Shown: positions 57,069 to 64,000 of the stretch, one piece after another
Layout of the letters: each line of letters begins with the position of its first letter
Position numbering within the stretch: the stretch's first letter is position 1
Assembly: GCF_900114625.1 (NCBI RefSeq)
Contig: NZ_FOZL01000001.1
Coordinates: 992,001 to 1,056,000 of the forward strand
Origin: Granulicella pectinivorans
GTDB taxonomy: Bacteria > Acidobacteriota > Terriglobia > Terriglobales > Acidobacteriaceae
DNA length: 64,000 nt
Reading direction: 5' to 3'
Program-made: the position numbers and the translations under genes
Notes under the pieces: generated by a model
What the model saw: the letters and a program-made list of their open reading frames with translations, nothing else
What the model was told of the DNA's origin: nothing
The model's database searches: none

Positions 57069-58790
57069 ATGTCGCGTCGTGTTCGCCGAATCCAACAGGC
57101 TCTCTTGCTCGCCGTCTGTGTCTCTTCCATCTCCACCCTGGCGATCGCGCAGGACACGCCGATGGTGCCGATCCGGTTCCATCCCCAGAAGGAAGTGCGT
57201 GCCGACGGACCAGCCCCGGATCATGTCGAGATCTACGCGGGCTACGGGTACATTCACCCGTTCAGCAGCGGCATCGGCGGCTATCTCTACCAGCCGGTCT
57301 ATAACCCCAATGCGACGGTGAGCATCACGGACTACTTCACGCGGCACTTCGGCGTGCAGGTGGAAGGCGGCTACTTCTCCGGGCCGAACTCCGATGTCAT
57401 CGCGAATCAATGCAAGGCCAACGGGTTCGGCTGTTTGTACCGCGATCCCTCGTACTACACCGCGGAGGCCGGCCCGGTCGCACGGATGCAGTTCGGGCGG
57501 TTCGTCCCATTCATCCACGCGCTGGGCGGCGCGGCAAAGATCAATGGGCCCGTCTACCAGCCGCTCACCTGGGGTTATGCGGCGACAGGCGGGGGTGGTG
57601 TGGACTACATCCTGCCGTTCTGGCACGACCGCATCGCGATCCGCCCCATTCAGGCCGATTACCACTACTCGCATGTGGACTACGGCCCGCTGCTCGCCAA
57701 CAACCTGGGTGGCGGCACCAGTGCGTTGTCTGCCTTCAAACTCTCCGGCGGTCTGGTCGCGCGGTTTGGCAGCATGGGCTCGGCCCCGCAGCAGGTAACG
57801 TTGGCCTGTCCCGTCTCCCCGGCTTCGATCTATCCGGGTGAGCCGCTCAGCGTGATGGCGCAGCCACTGAATCTCGTCCCCGGCCGCAAGGCGACCTACA
57901 CCTGGACGACAACCGGCGGCAAGATCACGGCGGGCGAGGGCGGGGCGTCGATCGACACCACCGGCATCCCTCCCGGCGAGTACACCGTCACGGGACACGT
58001 CACGCAGGGCCGCAAGGGCATGCAGAGCGCGAGCTGCCAGGGCATGTTCACCATCCGCGCCTATGAACCCCCCACCATCTCCTGCACCGCGACCCCCAGC
58101 ACCGTGCAGCCCGGCGGCTCCTCCACGATCGCGTCGAACGGCTTCAGCCCGCAGGGTCGCCAGTTGACGTACATGTACACCGCGAGCGCGGGCACCATTG
58201 TGGGCACGGGCTCGACCGGTACGCTTTCGACGGCTGGGGTGCCTCCAGGCACGATCCGTGTGACCTGCAGCCTGCTGGACGACCTTGGCAAGACTGCTTC
58301 GGCGACCACGATGGTGACCGTGACGGCACCGCCGGTGGCCATGGCTCTGCCGATGACCCAGCAACTATGCAGCGTCTCGTTCGAGCGGGACCGCAGGCGT
58401 CCGGTGCGGGTCGACAACGAAGCCAAGGCCTGCCTCGACGACGTGGCGCTCAACCTCAACCGCGACACGGGTGCGAAGCTGGTCGTCGTGGGGCGCTACT
58501 CCCCCGACGAGCAGCCTTTGCAGGGCGAGCAGCGGAGCGTGAATATCCAGACGTATCTTCTGGAAAAGGGAGTGGATGGAGGACGGATCGAGCTGCGCGT
58601 GGGCGACCCGTCGGGTCGTTCGGCAGACAGCATCCTGGTACCGGTGGGAGCGACCTACACGGATATCGGTACGACCTTCGATGCCGCTTCAGTGCATCCG
58701 CCGACGTACTCCATGAGGGCTCCGCGCCGGCATGTGACGCGTCGCCGCACCACGCACCGGGTGACCCGGCGCAGGAAGAAGACGAAGTAA
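57069..58790 (+). CDS. Outer-membrane beta-barrel/OmpA-like envelope protein
   Basis: A 573-residue exported protein. Signal: RIQQALLLAVCVSSISTLAIAQ. Residues ~50-235 look like an 8-strand outer-membrane barrel (VEIYAGYGYIHPF, HFGVQVEGGYFSGP, ARFGSMG). Then two or three Ig/PKD-like modules (~245-430), and an OmpA-like domain (~440-540: VSFERDRRRPVRVDNEAKACLDDVALNL, LVVVGRYSPDE) likely to bind peptidoglycan. The extreme C-terminus is a very basic Arg/Lys/Thr/His tail of ~25 residues. ATG 57069 has AGGAG upstream. Structural envelope role inferred. Confidence 0.85.
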   Translation: MSRRVRRIQQALLLAVCVSSISTLAIAQDTPMVPIRFHPQKEVRADGPAPDHVEIYAGYGYIHPFSSGIGGYLYQPVYNPNATVSITDYFTRHFGVQVEGGYFSGPNSDVIANQCKANGFGCLYRDPSYYTAEAGPVARMQFGRFVPFIHALGGAAKINGPVYQPLTWGYAATGGGGVDYILPFWHDRIAIRPIQADYHYSHVDYGPLLANNLGGGTSALSAFKLSGGLVARFGSMGSAPQQVTLACPVSPASIYPGEPLSVMAQPLNLVPGRKATYTWTTTGGKITAGEGGASIDTTGIPPGEYTVTGHVTQGRKGMQSASCQGMFTIRAYEPPTISCTATPSTVQPGGSSTIASNGFSPQGRQLTYMYTASAGTIVGTGSTGTLSTAGVPPGTIRVTCSLLDDLGKTASATTMVTVTAPPVAMALPMTQQLCSVSFERDRRRPVRVDNEAKACLDDVALNLNRDTGAKLVVVGRYSPDEQPLQGEQRSVNIQTYLLEKGVDGGRIELRVGDPSGRSADSILVPVGATYTDIGTTFDAASVHPPTYSMRAPRRHVTRRRTTHRVTRRRKKTK

Positions 58791-58869
58791 AACGCAGGCG
58801 GAAAACGGCCAGGGAGAGCGATCTTCCTGGCCATTCTTATGTCGATTCACCGGAACTCAGGCCCTGACG

Positions 58870-59580
58870 CTAATCCGCTGACACCAGTTCGGCGGCGGCC
58901 GCCTTCTCCGCCTCCTGCTCTTCCATGGAAGCGAGCAGGGCATCCCGCACCAGGCGGATGTGGCGGCTCATGATCTGCTGCGCCCTGGTCCGGTCCCGCT
59001 CCTTCAGCGCACGAGCCACCTCGCGGTGCGACTCCGGGGTATCCGGAGACGTGAGCCGGTAGGTCTGCAGGCGGCACAGCCAAAGCTTGTTCTGGATGTT
59101 GTCGAAGACCCGCCGCAGCTCCTCGTTGCCTGTCCCGCTGACGATCAGGTCGTGAAAGTGGACATCCTCGTCGATGTAGTGGACCTTGTCGTTCTCGGCG
59201 AGATACTGGCAGGTGCGGGCGACGCTCGCCTCAAGTTCCGTGACTAGTTCGGTGGTGATGTCGCAGGTGGCTGCCGCGAAGACCTCGAGGGCCTCGCGCA
59301 ACTCATACAGGTCGGCGATCTCCTTGGCGGTAAACCGGCGCAGAAACGCCCCGCGGCGCGGCTCGATGCGGACCAGTCCCTCACCCTGCAGCGTATTCAG
59401 GGCCTCACGGACGGGGCTCTTGCTGATGCCGAGGTGGCGCGCGAAAAAATCCTCGGTCAGGCGCGCCTCCACGTCGAGGTGTCCCTCCAGGATGTACTGC
59501 TTGATGCTCAGGTGTGCTCGTTCAGTGAGACTTGCTGATGAATCGAGCTTCTCCAGCTTGGTGATTGCGCCATAGCTCAT
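58870..59580 (-). CDS. GntR-family regulator, FadR/FCD subfamily
   Basis: A 236-residue repressor. The N-terminal winged helix is AHLSIKQYILEGHLDVEARLTEDFFARHLGISKSPVREALNTLQGEGLVRIEPRRGAFL. The C-terminal FCD domain (~85-210) keeps the metal-binding pattern (D in YIDEDVHFHDLIV, H in SHREVARAL, H in MSRHIRLV). FCD regulators bind small organic acids or sugar acids. ATG 59580 is preferred (GAGGA upstream); TTG 59601 is in frame. Divergent from a TonB-dependent receptor with a GATATC-type palindrome between. Confidence 0.93.
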   Translation of the reverse strand: MSYGAITKLEKLDSSASLTERAHLSIKQYILEGHLDVEARLTEDFFARHLGISKSPVREALNTLQGEGLVRIEPRRGAFLRRFTAKEIADLYELREALEVFAAATCDITTELVTELEASVARTCQYLAENDKVHYIDEDVHFHDLIVSGTGNEELRRVFDNIQNKLWLCRLQTYRLTSPDTPESHREVARALKERDRTRAQQIMSRHIRLVRDALLASMEEQEAEKAAAAELVSAD

Positions 59581-59931
59581 GCTTTTTCGTCCTCGAAACA
59601 AAACGAGTCTACAGCACCAGATGACAAAACGATGACAATTGGTTTTTTAGCCTGACGGGAATGGGCCGAGAAAAACAATTCATCGAATTTTGATATCTGA
59701 TATCTTATCCACGTACCCACCTGTATCCAGCGCTTTTCCGAACGAATCACGACCCCTCCCGGAGCGTAGAGTCTCTCATCTCCGCCGAGCCTGGTCATAG
59801 ATTTCGCCTCTGGTTTGCAGCAGCTTCCATTGGACCCGCTTTCTTTTCTCCCCGCGACGAGCGTGGCCTTCCGCCGCACCGCACGCGGTCCAAAGAACGA
59901 ACCAACTTGTTTCATTTACAGGAGACCTCCC
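59581..59931. other. 351-bp divergent control region between gntR and the second TonB-dependent receptor
   Basis: No gene is supported. It holds a 13-bp palindrome (59692-59704), a direct repeat of GATGACA near 59621 and 59632, and an AT-rich patch (59640-59710) before a GC-rich leader to the receptor. I see no clear sigma-70 hexamer pair. Confidence 0.6.
59692..59704. promoter_or_regulatory. Candidate GntR/FCD operator
   Basis: GATATC-T-GATATC is a 13-bp palindrome around a single central base, lying 112 bp upstream of the gntR start in the divergent region. Short AT-rich palindromes of this size fit FadR-type operators. Confidence 0.5.
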
Positions 59932-62900
59932 TTGAAACGCACCGTCTGGCTCTTTATCCTCACCCTCTTCTTCGTTACCGCGGGTGCGCTTGCGCAGTCG
60001 ACCGGAACCATCTCCGGAATTGTGACCGATGCGACGGGAGCGGTTATCCCGGGTGCGCAGGTTGCGATCCTCGGCCTTGCCACGGGCTCCGCGCGTAACA
60101 CCGTGTCCGACAGCGCCGGCAGCTTCACCGCCCCCTCGCTCCAGCCCGGTGAGTACTCCATCGTGGTCAACGCCTCCGGTTTCGGCAAGTTCACCATCCC
60201 ACGCCTCGTTCTCGAGGTGAACACCACCGCGACCGCCAATGTGAAGCTCTCCGTGTCGAGTGCGGGTGAGACGGTCCAGGTCGAAGCCGCTCCGGCCCCG
60301 ATCGAGGCCCAGACCACCACGCTTGGACAGGTCATCGACCGCGAGACCGTACAGCAGATTCCGCTCAACGGCCGTCACTTCCTGGACCTCACGAACCTGA
60401 CCCCCGGCACGGTCGTTCCGCCCAATAATGGAAGCCTGACCGCTCCCAGCCGCGGCCTTGGAGCCAACTCGTTCGATACCGCCGGCAACCGCGAAGACAC
60501 CAATAACTTCCAGGTCAACGGCATCAACCTGAACGACATGACGCAGAACCAGATCACGTTCCAGCCTTCGATTAACACGACCTCCGAATTCAAGATCATC
60601 AACTCGACGTTTTCTGCGGAGTATGGCCGCTCGTCCGGATCGATCGTGAACGTGAGCACGCGCTCGGGCACCAACAAGTTCCACGGCGAAGGCTTCGACT
60701 ACATCCGCAACAACTACTTCGACGCCCGCAACTTCTTCAACCGCGCCACCCCCCTCGCCTCGGGCCGCCAGAACCAGCTCAACCGCCACAACTTCGGCGG
60801 CGCCTTCTCCGGGCCCGTCTTCAAGGACAAGACCTTCTTCTTTCTCAGCTATGAGGGCCTCCGCCAGAAGCAGGGCATCCTGCTCACCAGCAACGTGCCG
60901 ACCGCCGCCCAGCGCGCGCAGTTCGCCACCAGCCCGGCGGGCGCGGCATATGCGACGATCATCAACGTTCTGCCCATCGGCGTGGAGACCACAACGAACG
61001 GCGTGACCACGGCCGTGGCCTCGGGCTCCTCGCCCGGACCGGTGAAGACCGACCAGTTCAGCGGCGATCTCTTTCACAACCTCACCACCGCCGACACCCT
61101 TCACCTCTACTATGCGTGGCAGCAGGATGCCCGCACCGAGCCCAATCTGCAGGGCAACACTGTTGCCGGCTTCGGCGATCATCGCGGAGCGCACCGGCAG
61201 ATCGGCACCATCAACGAAGTTCACGTCTTCTCGCCGCGTATGGTCAACGAGGCCCGCATCGGCTTCAACCGTATCGCGATCTCGTTCAACCAGAACTTCA
61301 CCGGGCTCTCCAGCGCCTACGGCATCAACAACGGCGTGACGTCCCCCCTTGGTCTTCCGCAGATTACCGTGACCGACCTTGGCCTGAACTTCGGCGGGCC
61401 CTCGGGCTTTCCGCAGGGACGCTTCGTGACCACCGGGGTCTTCTCCGACACCCTCAACTACCTTGTCGGCAAGCACTCCATCAAGGTGGGCGGCGAGTTC
61501 CGCCGCTTCGAGGGCAACAACTTCTCGCAGACCGCCGGCACCGTCAACTTCACCACCACCGCCAACTTCATCAACGGCCTCGCCAACACCTTCACCGGCA
61601 ACGCCTCGAACGTCGTCAGCCGCATCTTCGACTCCTCGGCTGCCGGCTTCCTGCAGGATAGCTGGAAGATGACCCCCCGCCTCACGGCGGAGCTTGGCTT
61701 CCGCTTCGAGTGGAACGGCACCTTCACCGAGGGCGCTCACCGCTTCGTGAACTTCCTTCCCGGGTCCGGCACCCTTACTCAGGTCGACCAGCCCTACAAC
61801 CAGAACTACAACTACTCGCCCCGCGTCGGCTTCATCTACGACTTCTTCGGCACGGGCAAGACGGTCGTCCGCGGCGGCTTCGGCATTATGGCGGACCAGC
61901 CGAACGAAGGTGTCGTCTCCGGCCTTGCGGGCAATCCGCCGAACTCGTCGCCGGTCTCGCTCTCGGGCGGCAACCTGGCGGTGGGCACGCTGTACACCAA
62001 GGCGGCTGTCAGCGGCCTCGCTCCTTCGGCCACCAACACCAACTACCGCAACGCCTACATGGAGTCCTACAACCTCAACGTCCAGCAGGATCTTGGCTTC
62101 GGCACCGTCCTGCAGGTCGGCTATATCGGCTCCGGCGGACGTCACCTCCGCATGCCGCTGAACATCAACCAGTTCGTTACGCCCAACGGCACGAGCACCG
62201 TGCGGCCCTTCCCCACCGTCTCCGCTGCCAGCCTCATCCGGCCCAGCGCGGCGCTCGGCAACATCTCGCAGGTCGCCTATGCGGGCATGTCCAGCTATAA
62301 CGCTCTATGGATTACCGCCCGCAAGAGCCTCCACGGCGGCCTTGAGCTCAACTCCAGCTACACGTTCTCGAAGTCGCTCGATCTGAACTCGCTCTCGGGC
62401 AACGGCGTCCAGAACAACGTCAACCCCGCCGGCGACTACGGCCGCTCCGACTTCGATGTCCGTCATCACTTCGTATTCAGCGGCATCTGGACGCTGCCCT
62501 TCCACGGCAACCGCGCCAAGGAAGGCTGGCTGCTGGCCTCCATCGTGCAGGCGCAGGGCGGCAACCCGCTCAACGTGACGACCTCCAACACGTCGATCAC
62601 GGGCAGCGGAAGCATCCGTCCCACGCTGATCGGGACCTACTCCACCGGGCGCGGCGCCCTCCTGCCCAGCGGCAACATCCCGTTCATCAACGCAACCGTC
62701 TGCACCACCATCACGACGGGCTGCACCTTCTACACGCAGACCAACGGATTCGGAAACCTGAGCCGCAACAAGCTGAACGGACCCGGCTTCTCGGACGTCG
62801 ATCTCTCGCTGCAGAAGACGACGAAGATCGCCGCGTCGGTCAACCTGGTGCTGCGGATCGACTCGTTCGATCTGCTGAACCACGTCAACCTTGCCAACCC

Positions 62901-63015
62901 GAATCTGACGGCATCGACCACGGGAACGTTCGGCCAGATCACGGCGACGCGCAACCAGGTCGGCGATGCCGGCTCGTCAAGGCAGCTCCAGTTGAGCGGC
63001 AAGTTCACCTTCTAA
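59932..63015 (+). CDS. TonB-dependent receptor, Oar-like, with carboxypeptidase-regulatory domain
   Basis: A 1027-residue receptor. TTG 59932 is the start: AGGAG (59920-59924) lies 7 bp upstream and it begins the signal peptide (KRTVWLFILTLFFVTAGALAQ). The CarboxypepD_reg-like domain (~23-100) has GTISGIVTDATGAVIPGAQVAIL. The plug (~115-215) has VQQIPLNGRHFLDLTNL and SGTNKFHGEGFDYIRNNYFDARNFF, then the barrel ending QLSGKFTF. It is shorter than the first receptor in the window. The divergent FCD-type GntR is the likely regulator, implying a small organic or sugar-acid substrate. A terminator follows, so it appears to be monocistronic. Confidence 0.95.
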   Translation: MKRTVWLFILTLFFVTAGALAQSTGTISGIVTDATGAVIPGAQVAILGLATGSARNTVSDSAGSFTAPSLQPGEYSIVVNASGFGKFTIPRLVLEVNTTATANVKLSVSSAGETVQVEAAPAPIEAQTTTLGQVIDRETVQQIPLNGRHFLDLTNLTPGTVVPPNNGSLTAPSRGLGANSFDTAGNREDTNNFQVNGINLNDMTQNQITFQPSINTTSEFKIINSTFSAEYGRSSGSIVNVSTRSGTNKFHGEGFDYIRNNYFDARNFFNRATPLASGRQNQLNRHNFGGAFSGPVFKDKTFFFLSYEGLRQKQGILLTSNVPTAAQRAQFATSPAGAAYATIINVLPIGVETTTNGVTTAVASGSSPGPVKTDQFSGDLFHNLTTADTLHLYYAWQQDARTEPNLQGNTVAGFGDHRGAHRQIGTINEVHVFSPRMVNEARIGFNRIAISFNQNFTGLSSAYGINNGVTSPLGLPQITVTDLGLNFGGPSGFPQGRFVTTGVFSDTLNYLVGKHSIKVGGEFRRFEGNNFSQTAGTVNFTTTANFINGLANTFTGNASNVVSRIFDSSAAGFLQDSWKMTPRLTAELGFRFEWNGTFTEGAHRFVNFLPGSGTLTQVDQPYNQNYNYSPRVGFIYDFFGTGKTVVRGGFGIMADQPNEGVVSGLAGNPPNSSPVSLSGGNLAVGTLYTKAAVSGLAPSATNTNYRNAYMESYNLNVQQDLGFGTVLQVGYIGSGGRHLRMPLNINQFVTPNGTSTVRPFPTVSAASLIRPSAALGNISQVAYAGMSSYNALWITARKSLHGGLELNSSYTFSKSLDLNSLSGNGVQNNVNPAGDYGRSDFDVRHHFVFSGIWTLPFHGNRAKEGWLLASIVQAQGGNPLNVTTSNTSITGSGSIRPTLIGTYSTGRGALLPSGNIPFINATVCTTITTGCTFYTQTNGFGNLSRNKLNGPGFSDVDLSLQKTTKIAASVNLVLRIDSFDLLNHVNLANPNLTASTTGTFGQITATRNQVGDAGSSRQLQLSGKFTF

Positions 63016-63035
63016 CCCTCACTCGCAGCAAAGCA

Positions 63036-63070
63036 AACGGCGTCCCTTTCTCGGGGCGCCGTTTTTCTTG
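63036..63070 (+). terminator. Intrinsic terminator after the second TonB-dependent receptor
   Basis: AACGGCGTCCC and GGGGCGCCGTT form an 11-bp stem with one G-T pair, followed by TTTCTTG. Confidence 0.85.
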
Positions 63071-63201
63071 TTTCGAAAGGCTGTCCTGCCGGACGGACCC
63101 GCTGCGAGCGAGGCGGTCACGGCGCTTGCGGCAGAACCTTCCTGACGTGTATCCCGGTCGTGGCGCAGTGTTGTCGTGCGGGCCTCCCGTTGGTCGGGAC
63201 T

Positions 63202-64000
63202 TTATGTGGTCGTTACGGCGAGCCACTCCGGATCCGCAGGGACCTCGCCACCCGGCCAGAGCCAGCCGTCCGCATCCTTCTGAAATCCATTCGCCGCGAA
63301 CACCTCCCGGCAGGGCTGGTTGCGCTCCGTCTCCACGATCGCGCCACGCAGCACCGGCGTTCTCCGGCGAGCCTCGTTCAGGAGAGCCGTCTCGATCCCG
63401 AAGCCGAAGACGCGGCAGCTCAGCACCCAGATCGCAATCTCCTCGCCCTCCAACACCATGACCGACACAATGCCCATGCCGCCGAACTTGTCCGCCGCCT
63501 CTGCCACCAGGATGCGGTGCGTGTCGCTCTTCGACCATGCCGCCATCTGTTGCCTGGTCACCCGGCTGCCGCGGATATTGAACTGATTCGTCCGGTTGAC
63601 GAGCTCCACCGCCCGGTCGAGCTCCTTCGGCACTAGGGTGCGGATGGACACACGCAGGCCAAGGCCGGCCAGGACTGCGCCGGAATCCCCCCCGAGCTCC
63701 TCCTGGAGCTCCTGCCGCTTCTTGCGGTCGGCGTAGAACTGGGTGCGGTCGGCCCCCTTCTGCTCGGGCAGGGAGGTGGCCCACCAGTCCAGCATCCTCC
63801 AGGGCCCTTCGTCCAGCGCATCCAGCGCGAGAAGCCCCGGATGCGCGGCAGAGACCATCTCCCGCTCGTCCGCGCGATCGTCGATGAAGACGAAGTCCTT
63901 GGCGTCGAGGTTCAGCTCGGCGGCGATTCTGCGGACGCTGGTGCTCTTCAGCTCCCAGTGGATCTGCTGGGAGACAAAGTCGTTCGCTCCCAGCACGGCA
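63202..64000 (-). CDS. FkbH-like HAD-IIIC protein, N-terminus outside the window
   Basis: About 266 C-terminal residues are visible, reading open to the right edge. The HAD part shows NDFVSQQIHWELKSTSVRRIAAELNL and FVFIDDRADEREMV. The C-terminal half is a GNAT-like domain (ELVNRTNQFNIRGSRVTRQQM, GMGIVSVMVLEGEEIAIWVLSCRVFGFGIETALL). This is the FkbH arrangement, which loads glyceryl units onto acyl carrier proteins in polyketide pathways, though stand-alone homologues also occur with surface glycan genes. The GTG at 63996 is internal, not a start. Confidence 0.9.
   Translation of the reverse strand, partial: AVLGANDFVSQQIHWELKSTSVRRIAAELNLDAKDFVFIDDRADEREMVSAAHPGLLALDALDEGPWRMLDWWATSLPEQKGADRTQFYADRKKRQELQEELGGDSGAVLAGLGLRVSIRTLVPKELDRAVELVNRTNQFNIRGSRVTRQQMAAWSKSDTHRILVAEAADKFGGMGIVSVMVLEGEEIAIWVLSCRVFGFGIETALLNEARRRTPVLRGAIVETERNQPCREVFAANGFQKDADGWLWPGGEVPADPEWLAVTTT

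Noticed and set aside
59776..62145. 789-residue minus-strand open frame
   Set aside because: Antisense to the second TonB-dependent receptor; no domains.
1..64000. tRNA genes, CRISPR arrays, insertion sequences, prophage genes
   Set aside because: None found by eye: no cloverleaf-like T-loop motifs, no spaced direct-repeat arrays, no transposase or integrase motifs.

Overview
The window looks like a chromosomal segment of an Acidobacteriota (class Terriglobia, Granulicella/Terriglobus/Edaphobacter-like) genome. The reasons are its high GC content, PadR regulators paired with very large FtsX-type (ADOP) permeases, Oar-like TonB-dependent receptors with an N-terminal carboxypeptidase-regulatory domain and no SusD partner, a TIGR03435-type protein, and BlaI/M56 membrane-peptidase pairs with repeat tails. 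The assignment rests on gene content only; there is no rRNA in the window. I found no tRNA, CRISPR array, insertion sequence or prophage.

Region 1 (1-11.8 kb) is regulator-dense. It holds a PadR/ADOP permease pair (the permease runs off the left edge), a secreted SnoaL-like protein, and a three-gene minus-strand unit (isochorismatase-like hydrolase, small membrane protein, EntS-like MFS exporter). That unit is divergent from a TetR gene, with two matching palindromes in the gap. A second PadR/ADOP pair follows. Then comes a BlaI repressor, an M56 (BlaR1-like) membrane peptidase without a penicillin-binding sensor, a secreted protein built from the same ~29-residue repeats as the peptidase tail, and a small membrane protein. 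The second padR and blaI share one promoter layout with different palindromes in the spacer.

Region 2 (11.8-31.9 kb) is mostly housekeeping and metabolism: zinc alcohol dehydrogenase with divergent AraC regulator, mnmG, msrA, a DUF5076-like gene, an exported esterase, dnaB overlapping a convergent TPR gene, an exported GH38 alpha-mannosidase after a 672-bp gap, a VOC protein with a WYL regulator, an endonuclease III-like glycosylase overlapping isoaspartyl peptidase, an aldo/keto reductase, a phytoene-desaturase-like flavoprotein and an acyltransferase.

Region 3 (31.9-43.9 kb) has a PAS-GGDEF-EAL protein whose GGDEF site is degenerate, a 14-TM DHA2 exporter, a Xre/RES toxin-antitoxin pair with palindromes over its promoter, a zinc-ribbon coiled-coil protein, a 5'-nucleotidase, a membrane protein, an L,D-transpeptidase lipoprotein, an SDR and a YdeI/DUF1801 protein.

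Region 4 (43.9-64 kb) contains two Oar-like TonB-dependent receptors. The first leads into a Tat-exported Gfo/Idh/MocA oxidoreductase and a DUF6807 (PmoA-like) protein and has a strong promoter with a 16-bp palindrome. The second is divergent from an FCD-type GntR regulator. Between them lie a TIGR03435-like protein, a Tat-exported glycosidase, mutY, a membrane diguanylate cyclase, an M28 peptidase and an OmpA-like envelope protein. The window ends inside an FkbH-like gene.
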